NCBI GenBank assembly: GCA_026168805.1
Contig: JAPFDS010000017.1
Span: forward strand, 1 to 64,000
Direction: 5' to 3'
Length of the DNA stretch: 64,000 nucleotides
From: Caryophanales bacterium
GTDB taxonomy: Bacteria; Bacillota; Bacilli; Bacillales; Amphibacillaceae
Position numbers and translations under genes: made by a program. Below the pieces are notes generated by a model. The model did no database searches and was not told the DNA's origin. It saw nothing but the letters and a program-made list of their open reading frames with translations. Below, piece after piece: positions 9,375 to 18,510 of the stretch (position 1 is the first letter of the stretch; each line of letters begins with the position of its first letter).

Positions 9375-9731
9375 TTATTCTTCGATAATAACTTGTGCTG
9401 CTACATAGTCTTTACTGTGGGTAATCGATATAAAAATTCGCACGTCTTCATATCCTTGAGCGGTTAGCTCCGGCTTTCCGTTCGCCCGAGAGAGTATTTC
9501 TATATGTTGAAAGCTAAGTTCACCGATCCCGCGACCGGTCGCTTTTGCAAAAGCTTCTTTTGCCGCAAACCTGCCTGCCAAAAATTCAACTTGACGTCTC
9601 GTTGACGTAAGCTCAGCAAATACATTTCGTTCCTTTTGTGTTAAAATGCGTGTTACGAGACGATTACTTTTTTGAAGGCTTTTTTCGATACGATACAATT
9701 CAATTAAATCAAGTCCAATTCCTACAATCAT
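9375..9731 (-). CDS. acpS: Holo-[acyl-carrier-protein] synthase
   Basis: 118-residue AcpS-type phosphopantetheinyl transferase that activates ACP for fatty-acid synthesis. Mg-binding Asp is in GIGLDLIEL, and the second motif FAAKEAFAKATGRGIG is intact. Start at 9731 (MIVGIG) is set by AAAGGTG 9 nt upstream; the two ATG codons before it sit on or next to the ribosome site. It is divergent from the rhomboid gene, as in B. subtilis. Confidence 0.96.
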   Translation of the reverse strand: MIVGIGLDLIELYRIEKSLQKSNRLVTRILTQKERNVFAELTSTRRQVEFLAGRFAAKEAFAKATGRGIGELSFQHIEILSRANGKPELTAQGYEDVRIFISITHSKDYVAAQVIIEE

Positions 9732-9817
9732 GCTGTTCATCACCTTTCATTGTATATCGTACACTAATGAACGCTTGAAATAAATAAATGCTTCATAATT
9801 GAGTAAGGAGAATGTGA

Positions 9818-10609
9818 ATGTTTATTCGAACGGAACGAAGTGTAAAGGATTTTATGCTTTTTTATCCTGTTGTCACCACCCTTGTGATTATCAATTTGCT
9901 CATTTGGTTGCTTACTGATTTTTTCCCGACAGAGTTTGGAAGAAAAGTATTGAACTGGGGAGCTGGAAACAACTTACTTACGCTTAATGGTGAATATTGG
10001 CGTATTTTTACAGGAATGTTTTTACATGCCGGTTTTATGCACGTGTTATTTAATAGCTTTTCACTCGTACTCTTTGGTCCGGCCCTTGAGCAAATGATCG
10101 GGAAATGGAAGTTCGTCTTCGCCTATTTAGGCGCAGGTCTTATCGGAAACATTGGTACATATTTCATTGAACCAACGTCACCAACATTTCATATCGGAGC
10201 TTCTGGTGCCGTATACGGATTGTTTGGGGTCTATGTGTACATGATGTTTATGCGAAAAGAATTAATTGACCAAGCAAACGCGCGACTCGTGCTCATCATA
10301 CTCGTCCTCGGGGTAGTCATGACATTCGCGAATCCACAAATTAATACAGCCGCACATTTATTCGGCTTAATTGGCGGCGTGCTTGTCGCTCCACTTGCCC
10401 TAAAACATGCACAACCGTTTTCGATCTACAGAAATGTTTTGAAAAAGCAAAATAGGCAATCACGCAGTTCAGCTCAAGGTCCCCAATTTAACCCAGACAG
10501 ATGGAAAAAGAGACGTCCACGCACGGAACAACAAAAACAACAACTCATTTGGATTGTTCTTGGCGCGGTTGTACTCATCATCCTTTTGAGGACGTTGATT
10601 TTTGGTTAA
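9818..10609 (+). CDS. Rhomboid-family intramembrane serine protease
   Basis: 263 residues with six or more predicted membrane helices. The catalytic serine is in GASGAVYGLFG (helix 4) and the partner histidine in NTAAHLFGLIGG (helix 6). The amphipathic entry motif EYWRIFTGMFLHAGFMH is also present. It corresponds to YdcA next to acpS in B. subtilis but has a longer basic tail (KKRRPRTEQQKQQ) and one more terminal helix. Substrates are unknown. Confidence 0.93.
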   Translation: MFIRTERSVKDFMLFYPVVTTLVIINLLIWLLTDFFPTEFGRKVLNWGAGNNLLTLNGEYWRIFTGMFLHAGFMHVLFNSFSLVLFGPALEQMIGKWKFVFAYLGAGLIGNIGTYFIEPTSPTFHIGASGAVYGLFGVYVYMMFMRKELIDQANARLVLIILVLGVVMTFANPQINTAAHLFGLIGGVLVAPLALKHAQPFSIYRNVLKKQNRQSRSSAQGPQFNPDRWKKRRPRTEQQKQQLIWIVLGAVVLIILLRTLIFG

Positions 10610-10621
10610 TATACTTAACAC

Positions 10622-10672
10622 GATCCCCCTAATTGTCCTAGTGTACACTAGTGCAATCAGGGGGATTTTTTT
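10622..10672 (+). terminator. Terminator after the rhomboid gene
   Basis: An almost perfect long hairpin: ATCCCCCTAATTG pairs with CAATCAGGGGGAT around an inner TAGTGTACACTA palindrome, followed by seven T residues. Confidence 0.9.
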
Positions 10673-10735
10673 AAGGGTGAACGCGTATTATTTTTTGAGT
10701 TTTGATGACAGAAACTAGAATTATAGTCGAATTTG

Positions 10736-10900
10736 GGGACGAGAAATCGCGTACACTACCTGGTATCTGACGCGCAGACGAATCCAGGGACGAGAACAAG
10801 CGCACGCTACCTGGAATCTGACGCGCGGACGAAACCGGGGACGAGTAGACCCGATACACTACCTGGAATCAGAAGCACAAACAAATCCGGGGACGATTCA
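10736..10900. repeat. Tandem array A, 51-bp period
   Basis: Three imperfect units and a partial fourth. The anchor GGGACGA occurs at 10736, 10787, 10838 and 10890, giving spacings of 51, 51 and 52. A constant CTACCTGG and a GACGCGC core recur within units. The array lies between two convergent genes, each with its own terminator, and no gene overlaps it. Sequence is more GC-rich than the flanks. Confidence 0.9.
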
Positions 10901-10917
10901 AAAAATCCCCCTCAAAC

Positions 10918-10955
10918 AAAAAGTACCTCTCCCATTTCTGGTTGAGATACTTTTT
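10918..10955 (-). terminator. Terminator after the prolyl oligopeptidase gene
   Basis: On the minus strand AAAAAGTATCTC pairs with GAGGTACTTTTT, ending in a T-run just downstream of the stop codon. Confidence 0.8.
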
Positions 10956-10967
10956 ATCATTCATTTT

Positions 10968-12989
10968 TTACTGTAATTCCTTATCTAAAAACGCAAAGAA
11001 ATCGACCCATTCATCAATCACTTTGCTAACAGGCTTCCCTAATCCATGCCCAGCTTTAGCTTCCAGTCGCAAAACAACCGTGGAATCAGGATGTGCTTTT
11101 TCCAGCAATGTTGCCGCAAACTTTTTCGCATGTGCTGGTACGACGCGGTCATCGCTTTCTGCTGTCGCAATGAGGACTGGTGGATATGTCGTTCCTTCTT
11201 GAATGTTGTGTAAGGGCGAGTAGGCATATAGAAATGGAAAGTCGCCTTCCTTTTCTGCATTTCCATATTCCGGAATCCAGTACCGACCAATCGTAAATTT
11301 ATGATAGCGTAACATATCGATTACCGGTACTCTACAAATGACTGCTCCAAATAAATCTGGACGTTGCACCATACATGCCGCTACGAGTAATCCGCCATTG
11401 GATCCGCCTGTAATGGCCAACTTCTCCTTACTCGTATAGTTGTTTTCAATGAGCCACTCGCCGGCCGCGATAAAATCATCGAACACATTTTGTTTATGTT
11501 CAAGCATTCCTGCGCGGTGCCACTCTTCCCCATATTCATCTCCACCGCGTAAGTTTGCTACTGCGTAGACTCCGCCTTTCTCCACCCATCGTAAAATTGC
11601 CGGATTAAATGCAGGTGTTAAACTAATGTTAAATCCACCATATCCATTTAAAAGAACAGGGTGTTGACCGTTTAATTCGAGTCCTTTTCGATGGGTTAAA
11701 AACATTGGAATCATTGTACCATCTTTTGAAGGATACATCACTTGCGTTGTTTCGAACCCATTTGTATCTACCGGAAGGCTTGTCTCTTTCAGAACCTCTG
11801 TCTTCTGTTCATTCGAATGATAGACATATGTAGTCGTAGGATGGAGATAGGATTCAACTCCAAAAAAGATTTCTCCTGATTCTTTACTCCGATTCATTCC
11901 TGTCAATGAAACCATTCCATCGAGCTCAATCTCATGAGAGTATGTTCCTTCTTTATCATACACATGAAGAACATGATGTGCGTCTTCAACAAAAGCAATG
12001 ATCCATTCTTCATTCAAATAGACGACAGCTGCCATAGCTGATTTTTGTTCAGGAACAATTTCTTGCCAATGTTCTCTTCCAGATTGATTGAGGTCCACCT
12101 GAATAATTCGCCCATTCGGTGCCTGATGATTCGTTTTGAAATAGAATATAGAGCCTTCATTTGTAATGTAGGAATACTCTGCATCTTGCTCATCTAGCAA
12201 ATGTACAAATGATTCCTCCCCAAACTTTTGCACATAAAAGCGGTTTTCCGCAGCTGTTCCTTCATTCACATGCAAGCATAAATATTCCTCATCATCACTC
12301 ACCAATGCTTGAAACATCAATTCCTTTTCATCCGGTCGTTCATAAATCACCTGATCCTCTGATGAATCTGTACCTAACGTATGAAAGTATACTTTGTTAA
12401 AGTTGTTTTCATCTTCTTTTTCGACCGTCCCTGGTGTAGGAAAACGGCTATAGTAAAACCCTGAGTCGTCTGGTGTCCAAGCAAGACCTGAGAACTTTAC
12501 ATGTTCAATAACGTCTCCAGTATCTTCTTTTGTCTCAATATCTCGCACACGGATTTCTTGTTCATCACTTCCGTGGGTCGATACGGAATACGCTACAAAT
12601 TTGCCGTTATTTGAAACCCCATAGTTTATGAGAGCAACTGTGCCGTCATCACTTAATGTATTCGGATCAATGAATGCAACAGGTTCTTCCCCTTCATCTT
12701 GCATATATAACACGGCTTGATTTTGCAGTCCAGTATTTTTCTGAAAAAACAGGCGACCATTGACCTTTTTAGGCACGCCGAATTTTTCATAATCCCATAA
12801 TTTTGTTAAACGTTCCTTATCCTCTTCACGCACATCCCCATCAGAAAAATACGCTTCACAATCTTTTCCCATCCCTTGCACCCATTCTTTTGTTTCATCT
12901 GAATTCGGGTCCTCAAGCCACCGGTATGGATCAGCAACTTTTGTTCCGTGAAAATCTTCTACGATGGTATCTTTTCGTGCAACGACCAT
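10968..12989 (-). CDS. Prolyl oligopeptidase (S9A family)
   Basis: 673-residue serine peptidase: a seven-bladed propeller (about 70-400) in front of an alpha/beta hydrolase domain. The nucleophile Ser is in TGGSNGGLL, the Asp in ESDDRVVP and the His in KAGHGLGKP. The N-terminal DPYRWLEDP is diagnostic. No signal peptide, so cytoplasmic cleavage of short proline-containing peptides is expected. The ATG follows AGGAGG at a good distance. In B. subtilis this slot between ydcA and cshA holds ydbST, so it is a local replacement. Confidence 0.95.
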   Translation of the reverse strand: MVVARKDTIVEDFHGTKVADPYRWLEDPNSDETKEWVQGMGKDCEAYFSDGDVREEDKERLTKLWDYEKFGVPKKVNGRLFFQKNTGLQNQAVLYMQDEGEEPVAFIDPNTLSDDGTVALINYGVSNNGKFVAYSVSTHGSDEQEIRVRDIETKEDTGDVIEHVKFSGLAWTPDDSGFYYSRFPTPGTVEKEDENNFNKVYFHTLGTDSSEDQVIYERPDEKELMFQALVSDDEEYLCLHVNEGTAAENRFYVQKFGEESFVHLLDEQDAEYSYITNEGSIFYFKTNHQAPNGRIIQVDLNQSGREHWQEIVPEQKSAMAAVVYLNEEWIIAFVEDAHHVLHVYDKEGTYSHEIELDGMVSLTGMNRSKESGEIFFGVESYLHPTTTYVYHSNEQKTEVLKETSLPVDTNGFETTQVMYPSKDGTMIPMFLTHRKGLELNGQHPVLLNGYGGFNISLTPAFNPAILRWVEKGGVYAVANLRGGDEYGEEWHRAGMLEHKQNVFDDFIAAGEWLIENNYTSKEKLAITGGSNGGLLVAACMVQRPDLFGAVICRVPVIDMLRYHKFTIGRYWIPEYGNAEKEGDFPFLYAYSPLHNIQEGTTYPPVLIATAESDDRVVPAHAKKFAATLLEKAHPDSTVVLRLEAKAGHGLGKPVSKVIDEWVDFFAFLDKELQ

Positions 12990-13063
12990 TATACATTCCT
13001 CCTACAACTAGTTTGTCCATTGATTGTATATTACCATACGAACATTGTTTGCGCTTACAAATG

Positions 13064-14242
13064 TTAGTAAAATTGTTCATCTTTCTTATTCAACTCAAAG
13101 AGGTTTTCTAGAATTACTGTTCGCACGTCTACAAGTTCATCATACTCATAAAAGAATGCGAGCTTTTCATCTTTTATTTCTTCCGCATCAAATGCTACCT
13201 CACTCGGCTGCATCACAAAGAATGAAAACGAATCAGCTATATCTTCTACCACACTAGTTCCTTGGTAGCTGTTGTAGAAGCGTTCTTCGTGATCAAAGAA
13301 AAACTCCTCATACGAACGTTCATCTTCCCAATCAATCGCTTCATATTCATCAGAAACATCTTCCCAAAACTCTTCATAAAATACATATAAGTAGCTATTT
13401 TCTATTAAACACCCTGGATTCACGAACATCGTTGAGCATTCATCTGCTGCTCTCTCCCACTGTTCTTCATCTTCAGAATAGACTAAGTCTGCATCGATTT
13501 CCATTTGGGTGTCATCCAAAGTAAACATATGTGCGAATTCATGAATTAAAGTTTTCTTTAATGATGGCCCATAATTTCCCACATTATCAGAAATAAGCAA
13601 CGATGCTTCTGTTCCATCATCTCCCGCTACCCCGACCGCTAATAAGGCATCCTCCCCTGTATCATACCAAGAAATTTCCGTTAACATTTCCCGTGCTTCT
13701 TCTGGGATTAACGATGAAAACACATACCAGTATTCATTAACAGTGTTTATACCTCTCTCATCTGCTGATTCTGTAACGTATCTTGATGCATATTTATCTT
13801 CATACATGTCATAGTCTTCTGTGTGAATCACTTCACTTAACTCATCATCATCCTCTATTTCGAAATAAAACACTTCTTTCCAATGACTTTGGTCATGATG
13901 AAATGAGTAGTAAAAGGTTTCTTTAGAAGTATCAACTGTCCATAAAAAATAGTTTGAATGTACATCTACAAAGCAATCCCCGCGTTCAATCACATCATCA
14001 ACTTCATAACATTGCTCTCCTTCATCAATATAATCAGGCATAGTGTTTAACGGGTCAGTATTGCTTAAAATTTGTTTTTCATTTTTTATTTTCTTGGATG
14101 TTGTATCATCTTTTTCTATATGGCTATTCACGACCCCGCTTTCCCCTACATACTCACTTGGATCACTTGGAAAAACAAAAGTAATGATTATGCCAACTGA
14201 AATTAAGATGAGAACCGCCCAAACATAACGATTTTTCCCCAT
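13064..14242 (-). CDS. Membrane-anchored HExxH protein, family not recognised
   Basis: 392 residues with one N-terminal signal anchor (VWAVLILISVGIIITFVF) and an extracellular, very acidic body. A zinc-protease-like HEFAH occurs in LIHEFAHMFTLDD, followed 9 residues later by an acidic stretch (MEIDADLVY) that could supply a third ligand. Four Cys are present, compatible with disulphides outside the cell. I do not recognise the family. Start 14242 follows GGAGGG; the ORF extension upstream lacks a ribosome site. A terminal part overlaps no neighbour; it appears monocistronic. Confidence 0.75.
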   Translation of the reverse strand: MGKNRYVWAVLILISVGIIITFVFPSDPSEYVGESGVVNSHIEKDDTTSKKIKNEKQILSNTDPLNTMPDYIDEGEQCYEVDDVIERGDCFVDVHSNYFLWTVDTSKETFYYSFHHDQSHWKEVFYFEIEDDDELSEVIHTEDYDMYEDKYASRYVTESADERGINTVNEYWYVFSSLIPEEAREMLTEISWYDTGEDALLAVGVAGDDGTEASLLISDNVGNYGPSLKKTLIHEFAHMFTLDDTQMEIDADLVYSEDEEQWERAADECSTMFVNPGCLIENSYLYVFYEEFWEDVSDEYEAIDWEDERSYEEFFFDHEERFYNSYQGTSVVEDIADSFSFFVMQPSEVAFDAEEIKDEKLAFFYEYDELVDVRTVILENLFELNKKDEQFY

Positions 14243-14312
14243 TTTAATTCCCTCCTTTGTACAAATACGTATGTTTTTCATAAATGTTTCATTTTTCAAA
14301 TAATTGCATATA

Positions 14313-14354
14313 AAAAAACGGCTTTCACCATAAAACTCATGATGAAAACCGCTT
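14313..14354 (-). terminator. Terminator after cshA
   Basis: On the minus strand GCGGTTTTCATCAT pairs with ATGGTGAAAGCCG and is followed by a T-run. Confidence 0.85.
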
Positions 14355-14367
14355 ATAGAAATAGGTA

Positions 14368-15846
14368 TTATGATCTTTTTCTTCCGCCGCCACGACGATT
14401 TTGGAAATTACCTTTACGGTTTCGTCCGCCTTTTTGGCCACCTTGACCACGACGTTTTCCGTAAAATCGTTTGTTGTTCGAACGACGATTTCCACCTTTT
14501 CCGCCACCGCGTCCTGAACGTTGTACACTAATTGGTGCAATCGATGATAAGCGCACTGGTGTGTTTTTACGTTCTTTCGTTAATAAGCTAAGTGCTGCGG
14601 AAATTATGGATACAGAGTCATGCTCCTCCAACAATTGAGTCGCTGATTCATTGTATTCTTTCAGATTACGATCCTCCATTGCTTTTACAATGTTTTCCAC
14701 AACAACTTGCTGTTGTCCAAGTTGAGCTTGTTGGTTTGTTGGTGGAACGAGTCGCTTAATCTGACCTTTCGTTACTTTTTGAATCACTTGCAAATGCCCA
14801 ATTTCTCTTGGGGTAATAAATGAAATTGCTTCTCCCATTTTTCCAGCACGTCCCGTACGACCGATACGGTGTACGTAGCTTTCAGGATCTTGGGGAATAT
14901 CGAAGTTGTATACGTGTGTAACACCTGAAATATCAAGTCCACGCGCTGCAACATCTGTTGCGACAAGGACTTCAATTCTTCCATGTTTAAATTTATTTAA
15001 AACAGATTCACGTTTCCCTTGTGTTAAATCACCGTGAATTCCTTCTGCTTTAAACCCACGCGCCTGTAATCCTTCAGCAATTTCATCAACGCGTTTTTTC
15101 GTACGACTAAATACAATCGAAAGCTCTGGAGCGTTGATATCTAAATGGTTTGTTAACGTATCAAACTTATAGCGCTCAGGAACTTCCATAAAGTATTGCT
15201 CGATGTTTTCAACTGTCATTTCTTTTGCTTTTACTTTTACTTCTTCTGGGTTTTTCATCATTGTTGATGCGATTTCACGAATTTCTCTCGGCATTGTTGC
15301 TGAGAACAGTAATGTTTGACGTTCAGATGGAACACCTTTTAAAATATCGCGAATGTCATCAATGAAACCCATATTGAGCATTTCGTCTGCTTCATCAAGG
15401 ACTACTACTTCAACATCAGTTGTACGAATTGTTTTGCGACGCATATGGTCCATTAAACGTCCTGGTGTTGCTACAACCATTTGCGGTCCATCTTTTAATG
15501 CACGAATTTGTCGTTGCATTGGCTGGCCACCATAGATCGCAAGTGCTCGAATACCTTTATTCCGGCCAATTCGATTTAATTCTTCTGCGACTTGAATCGC
15601 AAGTTCTCTCGTTGGGGCAATAATTAATCCTCTGACCTTCCGAATGTTACGGTCAAATTTTTCAAGCATTGGAATACCAAATGCTGCTGTTTTCCCCGTT
15701 CCTGTTTGTGCTTGTCCGATGACGTCTTTACCTTCCATTGCATATGGAATTGTTTCTTTCTGAATTGGTGTTGCCTCTTCAAAACCCATTTGTTCAATAC
15801 TTTTTAAAATTGGCTCTGACAGATTTAGTTCTTTAAATGTTGTCAC
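14368..15846 (-). CDS. cshA: DEAD-box RNA helicase CshA
   Basis: 492-residue ATP-dependent RNA helicase. All core motifs are visible: Q motif ([10 protein letters not shown]), [21 protein letters not shown], and [10 protein letters not shown]. The C-terminal tail is Gly/Arg-rich (from about 430), typical for CshA, which works with the RNA degradosome and in cold adaptation. Translation starts at GTG 15846, with AAAAGGAG about 12 nt upstream. A long leader precedes it and has two large inverted repeats. Confidence 0.95.
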   Translation of the reverse strand: MTTFKELNLSEPILKSIEQMGFEEATPIQKETIPYAMEGKDVIGQAQTGTGKTAAFGIPMLEKFDRNIRKVRGLIIAPTRELAIQVAEELNRIGRNKGIRALAIYGGQPMQRQIRALKDGPQMVVATPGRLMDHMRRKTIRTTDVEVVVLDEADEMLNMGFIDDIRDILKGVPSERQTLLFSATMPREIREIASTMMKNPEEVKVKAKEMTVENIEQYFMEVPERYKFDTLTNHLDINAPELSIVFSRTKKRVDEIAEGLQARGFKAEGIHGDLTQGKRESVLNKFKHGRIEVLVATDVAARGLDISGVTHVYNFDIPQDPESYVHRIGRTGRAGKMGEAISFITPREIGHLQVIQKVTKGQIKRLVPPTNQQAQLGQQQVVVENIVKAMEDRNLKEYNESATQLLEEHDSVSIISAALSLLTKERKNTPVRLSSIAPISVQRSGRGGGKGGNRRSNNKRFYGKRRGQGGQKGGRNRKGNFQNRRGGGRKRS

Positions 15847-16070
15847 GTTGTTCGTCTACTCCTTTTAAAATAAAATTAGTGTGATATGTTTCTTATACTG
15901 ATCAATTTCATAGGTAGCATCTATTTTCACTCGTAGGATTTAAAGTCAATTTTTATGAAATTGATTCTTGATGTAGTGAATTTCATAATACGTATTTTTT
16001 ACCTATCTCACGCACGCATGAAATTCACTTGATGAAAAGCCTTTTAATATTTTCTTACACTTTAAATTTC
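15847..16070 (-). promoter_or_regulatory. Structured 5' leader region of cshA
   Basis: The 518-nt gap between cshA and the divergent transporter holds two long inverted repeats on the cshA side: 15901-15912 with 15954-15965 (ATCAATTTCATA and its complement, 12 of 12) and 15976-15986 with 16018-16028 (GTGAATTTCAT and its complement, 11 of 11). The arms share an ATGAAATT core, so alternative pairing is possible. Cold or autoregulatory control is inferred; no promoter could be fixed. Confidence 0.5.
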
Positions 16071-16185
16071 GGCTTTTGCAATTCGTTGCTCTTATTTTTG
16101 CCGAATAAGGATATAATAGAATAGAATGACGGTTCATCTATTTTTAGTATCAAATCGATTCGCTTATACAATCATTCATAAAGTA

Positions 16186-16222
16186 TAAAAAAGGCTTCCT
16201 CCATCAGTGGATTGAGGCCTCA
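16186..16222 (-). terminator. Minus-strand terminator with no adjacent minus-strand gene
   Basis: On the minus strand AGGC..TCCA pairs with TGGA..GCCT and is followed by six T residues. No minus-strand gene ends here. The nearest upstream minus-strand gene is the esterase at 17255-17941, whose transcript would have to run antisense across the whole transporter gene. Confidence 0.65.
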
Positions 16223-16364
16223 TTGTTAGACGCTCATATAAATAAACATTCAACCTATCTTACCACAACCAACAATGATATATCTACTATTAAAACCCAT
16301 TTCATTATTTATTAGCAAAAAAACAGACATACAATGGCTTTATTTTCTATTCAGGAGGAATTAT

Positions 16365-17273
16365 ATGCGTTTCCCACCAGTGAATCCATACACAGCACTT
16401 ACAATTGCCGTCATTGCTATTTCAACTTCAGCTATTTTTGTGAAGATGGCACATATGGCTCCTGCTTCCATTATTGCGGCTTATCGACTACTGTTTGCCA
16501 CTGTATTACTCGCGCCTATTGTTATTGTGTCCCATCCTCATATTTTTAAAAATATGCGTGTAAAAGAATGGGCTATATGTATAGGGGCTGGAATATGCTT
16601 AGCTTTGCATTTTGTGTTTTGGTTTGAATCATTGAACCATACATCTGTAGCAAGCTCCGTTGTTATCGTATCCCTGCAACCAGTCTTTGCATTTATAGGG
16701 ACATACTTTTTATTTTCCGAACGTTTTACTGCTCGTACCATTATTAGTATGATCATTACTGTTATGGGAGCAATCATTATTGCTTGGGGAGATTTTCAAT
16801 TTAGTGGAGATGCCTTTTTCGGTGATATATTAGCGCTTGTTGGTGCGATTACAATAACTGGATATTTTCTGTTTGGTCAACAAGCACGCAAGAAAATGGA
16901 GCTAATCCCCTATACATTTATCGTATACGGGATTAGTGCTCTCCTACTTATTGGATATAACATTATCATTCAAGCACCTTTTTTCCCGTATCCAGCTAGT
17001 CACTGGACGATATTCTTTGCCCTTGCAGTCATCCCAACATTTCTTGGTCACTCTATTTTTAATTGGGCACTGCGCTGGATTAGTACAGCAACCATTTCTA
17101 TGGCGACTATATTTGAACCCGTTGGAGCAGCATTGCTGGCGTATGTCTTCTTACATGAAACGATTTCTTGGCAACAATGGCTCGGTGGCTCCATAGTGAT
17201 TCTTGGACTGATGTTGTTTATTATAAGTACCGGACGAAAAAGAGACGTAACCATTTATAATAAAAATTCATAA
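16365..17273 (+). CDS. EamA/DMT-family transporter
   Basis: 302-residue integral membrane protein with ten hydrophobic segments in two EamA repeats of about 140 residues. The second repeat holds FLGHSIFNWALRWIS and the terminal GGSIVILGLML. Such carriers export metabolites or amino acids; the substrate cannot be read. The ATG at 16365 follows AGGAGGA; an upstream in-frame ATG at 16275 lacks a ribosome site. Its 3' end overlaps the convergent esterase gene by 19 nt. Confidence 0.9.
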   Translation: MRFPPVNPYTALTIAVIAISTSAIFVKMAHMAPASIIAAYRLLFATVLLAPIVIVSHPHIFKNMRVKEWAICIGAGICLALHFVFWFESLNHTSVASSVVIVSLQPVFAFIGTYFLFSERFTARTIISMIITVMGAIIIAWGDFQFSGDAFFGDILALVGAITITGYFLFGQQARKKMELIPYTFIVYGISALLLIGYNIIIQAPFFPYPASHWTIFFALAVIPTFLGHSIFNWALRWISTATISMATIFEPVGAALLAYVFLHETISWQQWLGGSIVILGLMLFIISTGRKRDVTIYNKNS

Positions 17274-17941
17274 ACCATACGAATCAGCACGTGATGGTCT
17301 TCTCCTAAGCATAATAAATGGCGTGATCGATCAAAAATAACGACTTGTTTCTCTAAAGATGGGATTTCTTTTTGAAGATAATGAACAGTTTGGACAGGGA
17401 CGATTGTATCTTGTCTTCCATGTGCAATAAATACGGGCACAGTCACTTCTTTTAAGTATGCACGTGTGTATCTTTGTAACTTTAAAAATTCAATTCCGGC
17501 TTTAGCGGGGACTGTGCGTAGTTTTGTTTTGTAATGCTCATAAATCATGTTTTCACTTAAGCGTCCCCTTACTCCATCAGCTATGACCTCTGTGACGTCT
17601 ATCGTTAATTGACGCACAGATAAAACTTTACCAGCTGGAGCTAACAAGACTACTTTTTCAATTGGGTATTTTGCAGCTAAGTAAGCAGCAATCATACCCC
17701 CCATTGAAAAGCCAATAATATGAACGGTATCATTTTTGATGAGTAAATCTTGTAATGTTGTTTCAGCAATCTCTAACCATTCTTCATGCGTCGACTCTTC
17801 AATTTTCGCATCTTTTTCATGTCCTGGTAGCGTTGGCAGTCGAATATCCCATGTCGTATTTTCCTGTAAGTAATATGCTAACGGACCAATTTCATAAGTT
17901 CCCCCAGTAAATCCATGTAGCATGAGACAACCAGTACTCAT
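17255..17941 (-). CDS. Carboxylesterase (alpha/beta hydrolase, Est30-like)
   Basis: 228 residues, close to the size of Geobacillus Est30 and of monoacylglycerol lipases. The oxyanion motif LMLHGFTGG, nucleophile elbow GFSMGG, catalytic Asp (GRQDTIVP) and His (RSRHLLCLG) are all in place. Probably a cytoplasmic short-chain esterase. Its last 19 nt overlap the end of the opposing transporter gene, and no terminator separates them. Confidence 0.92.
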   Translation of the reverse strand: MSTGCLMLHGFTGGTYEIGPLAYYLQENTTWDIRLPTLPGHEKDAKIEESTHEEWLEIAETTLQDLLIKNDTVHIIGFSMGGMIAAYLAAKYPIEKVVLLAPAGKVLSVRQLTIDVTEVIADGVRGRLSENMIYEHYKTKLRTVPAKAGIEFLKLQRYTRAYLKEVTVPVFIAHGRQDTIVPVQTVHYLQKEIPSLEKQVVIFDRSRHLLCLGEDHHVLIRMVYEFLL

Positions 17942-18042
17942 TGGCGGGCATCCTCTCTGTATCGATGTTGAATGTCTTTAACGTATCTGTCTCTCTATAT
18001 TAGCATATGAACAATTGATTTCTAAAAAGTACGTTTCGATTT

Positions 18043-18456
18043 TTAACGTATAAGACGTACAAGAGAACTTATTTGTTGAAACACCGGGCTTACTTGTTGA
18101 ACAGTATTTGCTAGCTGATTCACAGTGGATATCATTTTTTGAATGTCCATTTGCCCATTTTCATCATAAAAGTGTTGCATAATTGCGTTCGGTTTCTTCG
18201 TTGGCTCTTGGAAATATTCCTCATTCATTTGTCCTGCCCATCCTTCAGGTTGTGGAGGTTTTGCGTACATGTGATAGGGAGAAACAGGTTGTTGGTTTGC
18301 TTGCATAAATGGTTGATTAGGCGTATTTCCTTGCTGATGATTCATATGTGAAGAAATGGGATTATGGTTATTGTCATAATAGTAGTGCCCACCTCCATGA
18401 GACATATTCCCTTGTACGAATCTGTCATCATTGTCTATCGGATAGTGCTCCTCCAT
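18043..18456 (-). CDS. YppG-like protein
   Basis: 137 residues. The N-terminal two thirds is low-complexity, rich in Asn, Gln, His and Pro. The C-terminal third (IMQHFYDENGQMDIQKMIST) matches the YppG family of Bacilli, of unknown function. Start 18456 is set by AGAGGTG; the longer ORF to 18504 lacks such a site. It lies 54 nt after the permease gene on the same strand. Confidence 0.8.
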   Translation of the reverse strand: MEEHYPIDNDDRFVQGNMSHGGGHYYYDNNHNPISSHMNHQQGNTPNQPFMQANQQPVSPYHMYAKPPQPEGWAGQMNEEYFQEPTKKPNAIMQHFYDENGQMDIQKMISTVNQLANTVQQVSPVFQQISSLVRLIR

Positions 18457-18510
18457 GTGAATACACCTCTTTTCACTTTCTATTAATATATGGTGTAGGC
18501 ACATGTTTTG

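Noticed and set aside
10671..10945. Short ORFs over array A
   Set aside because: Both strands open; sequence is a nucleotide repeat, without a start signal.
13064..14299. Start of the HExxH protein at 14299
   Set aside because: No ribosome site; GGAGGG precedes the ATG at 14242.
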